DNA of 64,000 nucleotides, taken from Rhizobiaceae bacterium. Lineage in GTDB: Bacteria; Pseudomonadota; Alphaproteobacteria; Rhizobiales; Rhizobiaceae. The DNA lies in contig JACVCH010000015.1 of NCBI GenBank assembly GCA_016742175.1, positions 33,536 through 97,535 on the forward strand. The letters are read 5' to 3'. Positions 27,791 through 36,293 of this stretch are shown piece after piece (the first letter of the stretch is position 1; each line of letters starts with the position of its first letter). A model generated the notes under the pieces. It made no database searches, was not told the DNA's origin, and saw only the letters and a program-made list of their open reading frames with translations. The position numbers and the translations under genes are program-made.

Positions 27791-28660
27791 TTAGCCGGCC
27801 GCCGTCGCGATCTTGTCCTGCGTCTTCGTGTCGAAGTCGCCGGCGTCGTGGCGTTCGTGAAGCTGCGTTGCCGGATCGCCGAAGGCGCGGTTGACCATGC
27901 GGCCGCGCTTGACGGCGGGGCGGGCGTAGATTTCGTCCGCCCAGCGCACCACGTTCTTGTAGTCCTGCACCTGCAGGAACTCGCCGGCCTCGTAGAGCCA
28001 GCCCTTCACCAGGCCGCCATACCAGGGCCAGATCGCCATGTCGGCGATCGTGTAGTCCTCGCCGGCAATGAAGCGGCGTTCTGCCAACTGCCGGTCGAGC
28101 ACGTCGAGCTGGCGCTTCACCTCCATCGAGAAGCGGTCGATCGGATATTCGAACTTGGCCGGCGCATAGGCGTAGAAGTGCCCGAAGCCGCCGCCGAGAT
28201 AGGGCGCGGCGCCCATCTGCCAGAACAGCCACGAGAAGCATTCGGCGCGCGCTGCCGGGTCGGTCGGCAGGAAGGCGCCGAACTTTTCGGCCAGGTGCGT
28301 CAGGATCGCGCCGGATTCGAACACGCGCACCGGCTTGTCACCGCTGCGGTCGAGGAGCGCCGGAATCTTCGAGTTCGGATTGACGGCGACGAAGCCCGAG
28401 CCGAACTGGTCGCCATCGTTGATCCTGATCAGCCAGGCGTCGTACTCGGCGCCCTTGTGCCCGGCGGCGAGCAGTTCCTCCAGCATGATGGTGACCTTGA
28501 CGCCGTTCGGCGTCGCCAGCGAATAAAGCTGCAGCGGATGCTTGCCGACCGGCAGTTCCTTCTCATGCGTCGCGCCGGCGATCGGCCGGTTGATGCTGGC
28601 GAACCTGCCGCCGCTTTCCTTGTCCCAGGTCCAGACCTTGGGCGGGGTATATTCGGTCAT
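27791..28660 (-). CDS. yghU: Glutathione-dependent disulfide-bond oxidoreductase (YghU/YfcG-like GST)
   Basis: This 289-residue GST of the nu class has the YghU hallmarks: N-terminal extension KVWTWDKESGGRFASINRP, GKHPLQLYSLATPNGVKVTIMLEEL, the NPNSKIPALLDRSG turn and ESGAILTHLAEKFG. The C-domain contains FIAGEDYTIADMAIWPWYGG. These enzymes reduce disulfides with two glutathiones and have little classic transferase activity. It is convergent with the GST gene at 27106. Confidence 0.91.
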   Translation of the reverse strand: MTEYTPPKVWTWDKESGGRFASINRPIAGATHEKELPVGKHPLQLYSLATPNGVKVTIMLEELLAAGHKGAEYDAWLIRINDGDQFGSGFVAVNPNSKIPALLDRSGDKPVRVFESGAILTHLAEKFGAFLPTDPAARAECFSWLFWQMGAAPYLGGGFGHFYAYAPAKFEYPIDRFSMEVKRQLDVLDRQLAERRFIAGEDYTIADMAIWPWYGGLVKGWLYEAGEFLQVQDYKNVVRWADEIYARPAVKRGRMVNRAFGDPATQLHERHDAGDFDTKTQDKIATAAG

Positions 28661-29174
28661 TTTTGAAGCTCCGATTCATTGCGGTGCGTCGTTTACCGAC
28701 GCGATGGGCGGCACGTTAGTGGCTCGCGCCGGCCCTGTCTCTTTTGAAAAATTGACCTGACATATCCGTGAGCGATAGGCGATCGACGGACAGGATGCGG
28801 CCAAACATGGCCGCGACGTGGCGGGATGGCGTGCTTGCGATGGGCGCAGGCGGCTGTTTTCGAATCATCCCTTTGGGGCCCGCAATGCCGGTTCAGCCCT
28901 GTCGTTGTGGGTCGGCAGACTGTCGCCGGACGCCGCATTGCCACGTCGGCCTAAGCGCCGGATACGTTGGAATTGATGAAAAGTTTCGCTCAATCTTTGT
29001 CGTATGCGGCGTAAATTCTTGTGAGGAATCAAGGCCCTGAAAAAATTGGAACGTATCCGTCTTCCATGCTGTTCTCTGCCCCGACATCACCACTCAGGCG
29101 GTGTTGCCCGGCCAGCATCCCTCCTCGGAGGCGCTACCCGGGCGTTGGAAACCTGAAGCAGAAAGGACAATCAA
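28661..29174. other. Long intergenic region upstream of the secretion operon
   Basis: These 514 bases hold no convincing gene. A 6-bp hairpin (GCGGCC ... GGCCGC) lies at 28797-28814. The second half is less GC-rich, with short A runs near 28980-29050 that may hold the promoter of the downstream operon. The last 70 bases hold a nested hairpin described separately. The length suggests a long 5' leader. Confidence 0.5.
29106..29143 (+). promoter_or_regulatory. Nested hairpin in the 5' leader of the Ser/Asp-rich protein gene
   Basis: An outer stem GCCCGG (29106-29111) with CCGGGC (29138-29143) encloses an inner stem CCTCC-TC-GGAGG (29120-29131). The inner arm GGAGG looks like a sequestered Shine-Dalgarno sequence. 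The gene's own ribosome site (AAAGGA) and ATG lie about 20-30 bases further on. It could stabilise the mRNA or act as a control element; this is inferred from base pairing only. Confidence 0.4.
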
Positions 29175-29471
29175 ATGTCCATCCTCGACCAACTTCTTGG
29201 CGGTTCCGATAGCGAGAGCGCCAACGTGGAATCCAACTCGTCCGATTTCGATTTCGGCGCTGCGCCGGGCTTCGCATTGGGCGCTTCCGACATCCTGCGC
29301 TCGTCGAGCTCGGATGACGGCGACATGGAATCGAACGACTTCGTCGGCATCGGCGACGTCGGCCTCGGCTTCGCTTCGCCGATCGTGATCGGAACCAGCT
29401 CGTCGAGCGATTCGGCCAGCGCGAACAGCGTCGACGGCGACAATGGCGGCCTTCTGGGCGGCCTTCTCTGA
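29175..29471 (+). CDS. Small Ser/Asp-rich acidic protein, candidate type I secretion substrate
   Basis: This 98-residue protein is strongly acidic, and Ser, Asp and Gly make up about half of it. There is no cysteine, no Sec signal peptide and no GGxGxD calcium repeat. The ends are alike: LDQLLGGSDSES at the start and GGLLGGLL at the stop. Two Ser runs (SSSSDD and SSSSDS) flank a hydrophobic core, FVGIGDVGLGFASPIVIG. It is the first gene of the unit that continues into a type I ABC transporter and adaptor, so it is the obvious candidate cargo. LLGG at residue 7 resembles a double-glycine site, but the transporter has no C39 peptidase domain. Family not recognised. Confidence 0.75.
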   Translation: MSILDQLLGGSDSESANVESNSSDFDFGAAPGFALGASDILRSSSSDDGDMESNDFVGIGDVGLGFASPIVIGTSSSSDSASANSVDGDNGGLLGGLL

Positions 29472-29486
29472 TCGCCAGAGATCAGT

Positions 29487-29509
29487 GCGGCGGGGCATTG
29501 CCCCGCCGC
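29487..29509 (+). terminator. Hairpin between the small acidic protein gene and the ABC transporter gene
   Basis: GCGGCGGGGC (29487-29496), loop ATT, then GCCCCGCCGC (29500-29509) form a perfect 10-bp stem. No T run follows, so it is more likely an attenuator or RNA-stabilising hairpin than a full stop. It would allow much more of the first gene product than of the transporter, as expected for cargo and exporter. Confidence 0.6.
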
Positions 29510-29524
29510 CACTCGACATCCGGG

Positions 29525-31246
29525 ATGAACATGCTGACCCCTGACGGATCGACCGACGAGATCCGGGCCGCGCTGCGAAAGCTTCTTCCGCATTTCGCCA
29601 TGGCCGGGCTCTTCAGCGGTGCGATCAATCTCCTGTATCTGAGCTCGCCGCTCTATCTGATGCAGATCTACAATCGCGTCCTCGTCTCCGAGAACGTGAC
29701 GACGCTCGGTCTCCTGACGCTCATCCTGCTCGCCGCGCTCGTCACCATGGCCTTCCTCGACGCGCTGCGCGCGCAGGTGCTGATCCGCTCGGGCATGAAG
29801 CTCGACGACTGGCTGTCGAAGCGCGTCTTTTCCGCGCTGGTGACGAAGTCCGCCCGGCAGGGCTATTCGCGCGGCTCGCAGCAATTGCGCCAGCTCGACC
29901 AGTTCCGCAGCTTCATCACCGGCCCCGGCATCCATTTCGCCTTCGACCTGCCGTGGATACCGATCTACCTCGCGCTGCTCTTCTTCATCCACCCGCTGCT
30001 CGGCGTCGTCGCGACGCTCGGCGCTCTTATGCTGCTCGGCCTCGCCCTCTTGAACGAGCGGCTGACCCGCCCCGCGCTCACCGCGTCCGAGCAGGCGGGC
30101 AACCGGTCCTATGCGTTCACCGAAAACATCCTGCGCCATTCCGACGTCGTCATCGCCATGGGCATGCAGCCGGCGATCGAGCGCCACTGGCAGGGCAATC
30201 GCGACACGATGCTGACCCGGCAGGCGTTTGCCAGCGACCGCAATGCGGTCGTCTCGTCCGGCATCCGCTTCGCGCGGCTTCTCCTGCAGGCGCTGATGCT
30301 CGGCGCCGGTGCCTGGCTCGCCATCGACGGGATCATCATGCCGGCGACGATCTTCGCCGCCTCCATCGTGCTCGGCCGTGCGCTGGTGCCGGTGGAGCAG
30401 GGCGTGTCGACCTGGAAGCAGTTCAGCGAGGCGCGCGAGGGCTACCGCCAGGTCCGCACGCTGCTCGCCGACGTGCCGCAGCCGCAGGAAACGACGATCG
30501 TGCCGCAGACGACGAACGCCATCGCTGCCGACGGCGTCGGCTATGTCATCGCAGGCCGTCCGAAGCCGGTCCTGTCCGGCGTTTCCTTCGAAATTGCGGG
30601 CGGCAGGGCGGTCGGCATCGTGGGGCCCAGCGGTTCGGGCAAGAGCACGCTGGCGCGGCTCCTGATCGGGGCCATCGAGCCCTCGACGGGAACGCTGCGC
30701 TATGGCGGGCTCGACTATTCGAAATGGGATCGCGACGAACTCGGCCGCCAGATCGGCTACCTGCCGCAGGATGTCGGCCTGTTCGCCGGAACGGTGCGCG
30801 AGAACGTCGCCCGCTTCGGCGAGGCGACGATCGACGAGGTGATCGCGGCGGCGCGCGCGGCCGGAATCCATGACATGATCATGGACCTGCCGAAGCACTA
30901 CGACACGGTGCTCGGCCCCGGCGGCGTCGGGCTTTCCGGCGGCCAGCGCCAGCGGCTCGGCCTTGCCCGCGCGCTTCTCGGCAACCCCGCCTTCCTGGTC
31001 CTCGACGAGCCCAATGCCAATCTCGACGCGGCCGGCGAAACCGGCCTGCGCGACGCGCTCGTCGAGATCAAGAAAACGGGCACGACCATCGTCCTCGTCA
31101 CCCACCGCACGACCATCCTCGAAGTCGTCGACGCGCTGATGTTCGTGCGCGAGGGCCGGCTCGAAGCCTATGGCCCGCCGGACGCCGTCTATGCGCACAT
31201 CAAGGAGAAGGTCGTGCCCGAGATGGAAAAGGCGAAGGCGGCATGA
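29525..31246 (+). CDS. Type I secretion system ABC permease/ATPase (PrtD/HasD-like)
   Basis: This 573-residue protein has a six-helix exporter domain (about 25-290) and an ABC ATPase with Walker A GPSGSGKST, the Q-loop LPQDVGLFAG, signature LSGGQRQRLGLARAL and Walker B FLVLDEPNANLD. The length and lack of a C39 or C39-like domain match the PrtD/HasD class that exports whole proteins. The ATG at 29525 is chosen because upstream codons lie in the hairpin. The adaptor gene overlaps its stop by 4 bases. No outer-membrane TolC gene is present in the window. Confidence 0.92.
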   Translation: MNMLTPDGSTDEIRAALRKLLPHFAMAGLFSGAINLLYLSSPLYLMQIYNRVLVSENVTTLGLLTLILLAALVTMAFLDALRAQVLIRSGMKLDDWLSKRVFSALVTKSARQGYSRGSQQLRQLDQFRSFITGPGIHFAFDLPWIPIYLALLFFIHPLLGVVATLGALMLLGLALLNERLTRPALTASEQAGNRSYAFTENILRHSDVVIAMGMQPAIERHWQGNRDTMLTRQAFASDRNAVVSSGIRFARLLLQALMLGAGAWLAIDGIIMPATIFAASIVLGRALVPVEQGVSTWKQFSEAREGYRQVRTLLADVPQPQETTIVPQTTNAIAADGVGYVIAGRPKPVLSGVSFEIAGGRAVGIVGPSGSGKSTLARLLIGAIEPSTGTLRYGGLDYSKWDRDELGRQIGYLPQDVGLFAGTVRENVARFGEATIDEVIAAARAAGIHDMIMDLPKHYDTVLGPGGVGLSGGQRQRLGLARALLGNPAFLVLDEPNANLDAAGETGLRDALVEIKKTGTTIVLVTHRTTILEVVDALMFVREGRLEAYGPPDAVYAHIKEKVVPEMEKAKAA

Positions 31247-32556
31247 GCGAACGCGACGATAGCGACGACCGCGCCGCCTGGTCGCAGCCGCATCGTCCGG
31301 CGCGCATCGGCCTTGCCGTCATCGCGGCCTTCGTCCTCGCCATCGGCGGGTGGAGTGCGCTGGCACCGCTTTCCGATGCCGCGATCGCGCAGGGCAGCGT
31401 GCAGGTCGAGGGGCGGTGGCAGAGCGTCCAGCATCCCTATGGCGGCGTGGTCAAGGAGATCGCGGTCACCGAGGGCCAGCATGTCGAAAAGGGCGACGTC
31501 CTCGTCACCCTTTCCGACACCGAACCGCGCGCCGAACGCGACGTGCTCGTGGTCGAGAAGGCGGGGCTTGCCGTCCGCCGCCAGCGCCTCATCGCCGAGC
31601 GCGAGGGCGCGGCCGATTTCGAGCCGCCGGCCGGTCTCGATCGCATCGATCCCGCGACGCTGGAAGAGGCCGTCGCCAGCGAGCGCGCGCTGATGGCGGC
31701 GCGCCGGCGCCAGCATGAATCCGCCGTCACCGTCATCGAACGCCGCATCGAGCAGCTCCAGACCACGCGCGAGGGCGCCGAAGTCGAGGCCGAAGGGCTG
31801 GAGCGGCAGATTGCGTTGACCGAGGAGGAGTTGGACGCGGCGCGTACGCTTCTCGAACAGGGCTATACGCCGCGTCCGCGGGTGCTCGGGCTCGAACGCG
31901 ATGTCGCGCAGCTTCGCTCCGCCCTTGCCGCCAAGCGCGCCGAGATTGCATCGGCAGCGCAGGCCGTCGCCGAGGCGCAGGCCGAGATCGCCGGCCTCGA
32001 GCGCTCCCGCCTCGCCGCGATCACCGAGGAATTGCGCGACGCGGAAGCGGCACTTTCGGCCGTGGAGCCGAAGATCGCGGCGGCCGAGGACGCGCTCTTG
32101 CGCACCGACATCCGCGCGCCGGCGAGCGGCGAGATCGTCGCGCTTTCCGTCTTCACCGAAGGCGGCGTCGTCGCAGCCGGCGCGCCCTTGATGGAGATCG
32201 TGCCGTCCGCCGCGCCCTTCTTCGTCGATGCGCGGCTGCGGCTGACCGAACTCCACGGCATTGCCGCGGGCCAGCGCGCCGAAATCCAGCTTCTCTCGGC
32301 CCCACGCAGCGTGCGCCCGGACTTGAGCGGTCTCGTCGAGACGGTGTCGGCCGACCGGCTGGAGGACGAGCGCACCGGCGAAGGCTACTACGCCATCCAG
32401 GTGCGCCTGGACGCCGACGACGTCGCGGCCTCCGATTTCGCGCTGCAGGCGGGGATGCCCGTCCAGGTGGTGATGCCGACGCAGGCGCGGACGCTGATCG
32501 ACTATCTGACGAGCCCGCTCTTCGACGAATTCGACACCGCCTTTCGCGAGCCATGA
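31243..32556 (+). CDS. Type I secretion membrane fusion protein (HlyD/PrtE family)
   Basis: This 437-residue protein has a cytoplasmic N-terminus, one membrane helix (about 22-42), a lipoyl half-motif (VQHPYGGVVKEIAVTEGQHV), long coiled-coil helices (about 95-265), the second lipoyl half (DIRAPASGEIVALSVF) and a beta-barrel domain. It joins the ABC exporter to a TolC-type channel. ATGA overlap with the transporter gene shows coupling. The C-terminus (VVMPTQARTLIDYLTSPL) is typical of the HlyD family. Confidence 0.92.
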   Translation: MSERDDSDDRAAWSQPHRPARIGLAVIAAFVLAIGGWSALAPLSDAAIAQGSVQVEGRWQSVQHPYGGVVKEIAVTEGQHVEKGDVLVTLSDTEPRAERDVLVVEKAGLAVRRQRLIAEREGAADFEPPAGLDRIDPATLEEAVASERALMAARRRQHESAVTVIERRIEQLQTTREGAEVEAEGLERQIALTEEELDAARTLLEQGYTPRPRVLGLERDVAQLRSALAAKRAEIASAAQAVAEAQAEIAGLERSRLAAITEELRDAEAALSAVEPKIAAAEDALLRTDIRAPASGEIVALSVFTEGGVVAAGAPLMEIVPSAAPFFVDARLRLTELHGIAAGQRAEIQLLSAPRSVRPDLSGLVETVSADRLEDERTGEGYYAIQVRLDADDVAASDFALQAGMPVQVVMPTQARTLIDYLTSPLFDEFDTAFREP

Positions 32557-32569
32557 AAGCGAGATCGAC

Positions 32570-33556
32570 ATGACCATACGACGTGCAAGATTGGGCAACG
32601 AGACGGCCGCCGCGCGGCCGGCGCAATCGTCGATGTCGGCCGAGACGATCGCCGCCGGCACCACCGCCGGCGCGCTGATGCTGGGCGTCGTCCAGGCCGA
32701 AGCCGCGCGCAGCGACGCCGCGCTCGAAGCGGCGCCGCCGGCCTTCGACGCCGACGATCCGCTCGCCGCGCTCCTGACGTCCGGCGACATCACGATGGCC
32801 ACCGCGCCGGATGCGGTCGCGATGCCGGCAGGCACGTCGGTCGCGGCAGCGCCCATCAACGATCCAGCGATCTCGACGCCGCCGGCAGATGGGGCGTCTG
32901 CCACGACTCCGATCTTGCCCGCTTCTTTTGAAGATGCCGTGGCCGAGGGCGCGGGCCACGCGGGTGCCTCTCCCGAGACAGCTCCAGCCGCCGACATCGA
33001 AGCCATCGCCGCGCGCATTTCCGATCAGGTCGTCTCCGCGATCGGGCAGATCGCCGACGGCATCCAGGCTGACCAGTTCGCCACCGAACTCGGCCAATCC
33101 ATCGCCGCAGAGATCGCGGATACAGCGGTCTCGATCGCCCGCGACATGAACGTGGCGTCGACCGTCGACGGCGGTCTTGCGCGGATCGCCGGGAGCGTCC
33201 CGACACTCGACGCCATTTCCGGTAGTCTGCCATCGATCGAGACGATCGCCGACCAACTCGCGACATTGCCCGCCGACATGCTCGGTGCGGAAACCTTCAA
33301 CGACCTTGGCGGCGGGATGCTGTCGGACCTCTTCTACAGCGACGGCGGCGCGCCCAGCCCTGCCGCACTCCTGCCCACCGCCGCCGATCTCACCGGAAGC
33401 ATCCCAGCGGCGCCGGACCTCAGCGAGGCGGCGTCGAGCTTCGTCGAAGGCGCAACCGCGCCCGTCACCGACCTGATCGGCCTCTCCTACATCGACGCGC
33501 CCGACACGCCCTATTCAGGCATGCAGTCGAGCCTCGGCGCGCTGCATGTGATCTGA
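32570..33556 (+). CDS. Unrecognised Ala-rich protein at the end of the type I secretion operon
   Basis: This 328-residue protein follows the HlyD gene by 13 bases. It is rich in Ala, Asp, Ser and Pro and has no cysteine. Residues ~24-45 (ETIAAGTTAGALMLGVVQAE) could be a weak membrane helix or helical pair; residues ~100-130 are low complexity. The second half has repeated amphipathic segments such as IEAIAARISDQVVSAIGQI and IETIADQLATLPADML. No Sec signal or calcium-binding repeats are visible. I recognise no family. It could be a second exported cargo or an accessory membrane factor. Confidence 0.72.
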   Translation: MTIRRARLGNETAAARPAQSSMSAETIAAGTTAGALMLGVVQAEAARSDAALEAAPPAFDADDPLAALLTSGDITMATAPDAVAMPAGTSVAAAPINDPAISTPPADGASATTPILPASFEDAVAEGAGHAGASPETAPAADIEAIAARISDQVVSAIGQIADGIQADQFATELGQSIAAEIADTAVSIARDMNVASTVDGGLARIAGSVPTLDAISGSLPSIETIADQLATLPADMLGAETFNDLGGGMLSDLFYSDGGAPSPAALLPTAADLTGSIPAAPDLSEAASSFVEGATAPVTDLIGLSYIDAPDTPYSGMQSSLGALHVI

Positions 33557-33563
33557 GCGTTCT

Positions 33564-34235
33564 CTATTGAAGCGCGGCCTGCGCGAAGACGTCCGTCGCC
33601 GAGGTCAGCGACATCGGCAGGTCGATCGCGTCGCCGCCGGGCGCGTGGACGCGAACCGTGCCGGCGTTTCCCTTGCGCATCGCTTCCAGCAGGGCGTCCG
33701 AAGCCGCCGCCTCGACGAGGCAGCCCTGCGCCGTGCAGCGCGTCGGCGCGAAGGTCTCGCTGAAATCGCCGATCGTCACCAGCGCGCCGCGCTGCATGTC
33801 GATGCCGAGCGGCAGCGCCATCTGCAGCCTGGCCTCTTCGGTCCCGGGCGCCTTGGCGATCGCGACGACCATCGCGACCTGCTCGTTGACGCGCGCGCGC
33901 AGGATCGCCTGGCAGATGCGCGGCTGGTCGTCCTGTTCGACGCATTCGAGCTGCCAGCCGGACCCCGAATCCGCCTGCGCGGCGGGGGCGGGCCGCGCGG
34001 CCTGCGGTGCGGGCGTCGCCGCCGGCGCGGCCGGACGGGGTGCGGCGGGGGCTGCCTGCGGCACGGCTGCGGGCGGTTGCGCGACAGGGGCCTGCTGGGG
34101 CAGGCCGATCGTCGGCTCGCGCTGCAGCGGCGCGACCTGCGGGCCATCGTTCGGATTGATCTGCGCCCACGCGGACGATGCCAGCAACAGGACCGCGCCG
34201 GTGATGAACGGCGTCCATTTACGATTAGGCGACAT
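33564..34235 (-). CDS. Invasion-associated locus B (IalB) family protein
   Basis: This 223-residue secreted protein has a signal peptide (cleavage near SSAWA, residue 24), a Pro/Ala-rich linker (about 45-90) and an IalB domain with WQLECVEQDDQPRICQAIL and GCLVEAAASDALL. Two cysteine pairs are kept, likely disulfide-bonded in the periplasm. IalB is linked to red-cell invasion in Bartonella, but the family is widespread in free-living alphaproteobacteria and its role there is unclear. A GGGAG ribosome site supports the start at 34235. It is convergent with the secretion operon. Confidence 0.86.
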   Translation of the reverse strand: MSPNRKWTPFITGAVLLLASSAWAQINPNDGPQVAPLQREPTIGLPQQAPVAQPPAAVPQAAPAAPRPAAPAATPAPQAARPAPAAQADSGSGWQLECVEQDDQPRICQAILRARVNEQVAMVVAIAKAPGTEEARLQMALPLGIDMQRGALVTIGDFSETFAPTRCTAQGCLVEAAASDALLEAMRKGNAGTVRVHAPGGDAIDLPMSLTSATDVFAQAALQ

Positions 34236-34383
34236 GTTTTCTCCCGCTCCCAGGCTTGGCTGTAGGTGTACTTGAAACCTGCAGTCGCGCAATTCCTTTT
34301 ATTGTGCTTGTGCCAGTGCGGGCCATTGCTTGACGCGGGTTGCATTGTTAATAGCAAATAATCGCAGGGGGAAGGGAGCCGGC

Positions 34384-34764
34384 ATGAAGTGGCGTATCGC
34401 GTGTTTCGCGTCGATCCTGGCGCTCGGCGTGGCCGCGGCTGCGGCGCAGCCCTCTGAGGCCTATGTCAATCAGGTCGACCGGTCGTCGCGCGGCAGCGTC
34501 ACGGCTCCGTCGGCCGGTGGTGGCATCGAGGGTTCCGCCTACATTTTCCAGGTGCCGGAAACGGCCCGGCCCGTTCCCCCGCGCGTCGTCCAGCGCCGAG
34601 CGCCCGCCCGTGCAACGGCGCCCCGGCAGCCGCAGACGGCCGCCATCCCACCAGCGCGGCAAGCCGTCTTTCCGTCGGTCGGCAGCGGCGTCGCGCTGGC
34701 GCTGTCGCAGGCGGCCGCCGCGCGGCGCTTCCCGGACGTGGGCGCCGGCGTCGGCGCGCCGTAA
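34384..34764 (+). CDS. Secreted hypothetical protein upstream of csgG
   Basis: This 126-residue protein has a signal peptide (MKWRIACFASILALGVAAAA). The mature part begins SEAYVNQVDRSSRG, passes GGIEGSAYIFQVPE and has a basic, Pro/Ala/Arg-rich centre (about 60-90) and a tail with VGSGVALALSQ. Asn and Gln spacing in YVNQ and YIFQ is faintly curlin-like but no full repeat is present. Its position just before csgG on the same strand suggests a curli accessory role; this is inference. Promoters may lie in the divergent gap with the IalB gene. Confidence 0.7.
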   Translation: MKWRIACFASILALGVAAAAAQPSEAYVNQVDRSSRGSVTAPSAGGGIEGSAYIFQVPETARPVPPRVVQRRAPARATAPRQPQTAAIPPARQAVFPSVGSGVALALSQAAAARRFPDVGAGVGAP

Positions 34765-35059
34765 CCGGGGTTTTCCACAGGGTATTGCGGGCCGTTCAAG
34801 ATTAACCTTGCCAGTTAACCAATCCAAACCGAGTCTCCGCTGCATTTTGACAGTGATCTTTGCGCCACAGTTCTTTTGCCTTCGCTTTTCGACAGAATTG
34901 AATCCGACTCCCCGCTTGTTTGGACTCTCCTGAACAGCTATTGAGCGTCGTTGTTGTGCGTCCGGCACGGCTAGGCAGGCAACGCGCAGTTGATCTGCGC
35001 GCAATCGATGAAGCGCGGTTCCACGCGATCATGCCGGACGACGGGCTGAGGGGTTAGTG

Positions 35060-35914
35060 ATGGGTCACGCGGGCATCTTGAGTGCGCTGGTTTCGACGAG
35101 TATTGCCCTGGCGGGCTGCGCCACCGGGCAGCAATTGCCTACGCCGCCCGCTCAATTGGAATCGCTAACCAAGACCACGCTCAAGGTCGAGGCGGTTCCC
35201 GCGCCCGCGCAGCCGGTCGACGTCGCCGTCTACGAGTTCCCCGACCTGACCGGTCAGGCCAAGCCGAACGACAATTTCGCCGAATACAGCCGTGCGGTCA
35301 CGCAGGGCGGCGCGAACCTTCTGATCGACGTCCTGAAATCGACCGGCAACGGCCAGTGGTTCCGCGTGGTCGAGCGCGGCGGGCTGAAGAATCTCGTGCA
35401 GGAACGCACACTGATCGAGAACACGCAGCGGGCCTACAGCCCCGGCGCGGCCAACCTGCCGCCCGTGCGCTTCGCCGGACTGATCCTCGAAGGCGGTATC
35501 GTCGGCTACGATTCCAACGAGCGGACCGGTGGCGCCGGCGCGCGTTACCTCGGCATCGGCGGCGACGTGCAGTATCGCTCCGATCTCGTGACCATCTCGC
35601 TGCGTGCGGTCAGCGTCCAGACAGGTGAAGTGCTCGCCTCGACCACCACCTCGAAGCAGATATACTCGTACATGATGCGCGGCGGCGCCTATAAATTTGC
35701 CGCGCCCGAGGAATTGCTCGAAATCGAGATCGGCAATTCCTACAACGACCCCGGACATCTTGCCGTGCGCGAGGGCATCGAGCTGGCGGTCTATTCCCTG
35801 ATCGTCGACGGCCTCAAGACCGGGCTCTGGCGCATGGCCGATTCGGCCGCGCAGGAGAAGCTGATCCGTGAATTCTCGACTTCCTATGCGAGAAAGCTTC
35901 CGCAAGGATCATAG
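35060..35914 (+). CDS. csgG: Curli production assembly/transport lipoprotein CsgG
   Basis: This 284-residue protein has a lipoprotein signal (ALVSTSIALAGC, Cys19) and the CsgG domain with VDVAVYEFPDLTGQAKPND, ISLRAVSVQTGEVLASTTTSKQIYS and NDPGHLAVREGIELAVYSLI. It forms the nonameric outer-membrane channel that exports curli subunits. ATG at 35060 is preferred to the adjoining GTG at 35057. About 295 bases upstream are non-coding and moderately AT-rich (34765-35059), the likely promoter region. A terminator follows it, so it can be regulated apart from the curlin genes. Confidence 0.95.
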   Translation: MGHAGILSALVSTSIALAGCATGQQLPTPPAQLESLTKTTLKVEAVPAPAQPVDVAVYEFPDLTGQAKPNDNFAEYSRAVTQGGANLLIDVLKSTGNGQWFRVVERGGLKNLVQERTLIENTQRAYSPGAANLPPVRFAGLILEGGIVGYDSNERTGGAGARYLGIGGDVQYRSDLVTISLRAVSVQTGEVLASTTTSKQIYSYMMRGGAYKFAAPEELLEIEIGNSYNDPGHLAVREGIELAVYSLIVDGLKTGLWRMADSAAQEKLIREFSTSYARKLPQGS

Positions 35915-36293
35915 TCCAGAATTCAAGTGTCCTTGATCGGTCAGTCAAACCGACCGCCGGCTTCGATTCTTTAGCTTCGATTACATTTGACATTTCATGC
36001 ACCTCGTCGGGAATCCGCCGAGGTGCATTTCGTTTTGGCACATCGCGCATCATTTGCTCGCTACGTTGTTTCTATCCGAAGCATTTTGTCCCTTCATGTC
36101 TCGTTTAGATGCGGTCCTTCCGAAATTTAGAGAATCATGATTCACCATTTAACGCTTCTTAAAGTAATTAGACTTGCGACTCTCTCATCTTGAATGGTAT
36201 TAACCCGCCGTTAACCGTCGCCTGAATGGGCCGCGGGGGCAATTTTGAGCGGGGGAGGGTCTCCCGCGGGTCAAGGCGTCAGGGAGACAAGAC
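35915..36293. other. Intergenic region between csgG and the giant curlin gene
   Basis: These 379 bases are clearly more AT-rich than the genes around them. They hold the csgG terminator and an AT-rich tract at about 36100-36210 that is the likely promoter. An AGGGAG ribosome site lies just before the curlin ATG. No small gene was found. Confidence 0.6.
35997..36036 (+). terminator. Intrinsic terminator after csgG
   Basis: ATGCACCTCG (35997-36006), a 12-base loop and CGAGGTGCAT (36019-36028) form a 10-bp stem followed by TTCGTTTT. It lies 80 bases after the csgG stop. Confidence 0.85.

Noticed and set aside
28661..29174. Small ORFs in the gap before the secretion operon
   Set aside because: The short frames lack ribosome sites and protein-like composition.
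29175..29471. RTX or bacteriocin identity of the small acidic protein
   Set aside because: There are no GGxGxD repeats and no cysteines. The LLGG near the start lacks a matching C39 peptidase on the exporter.
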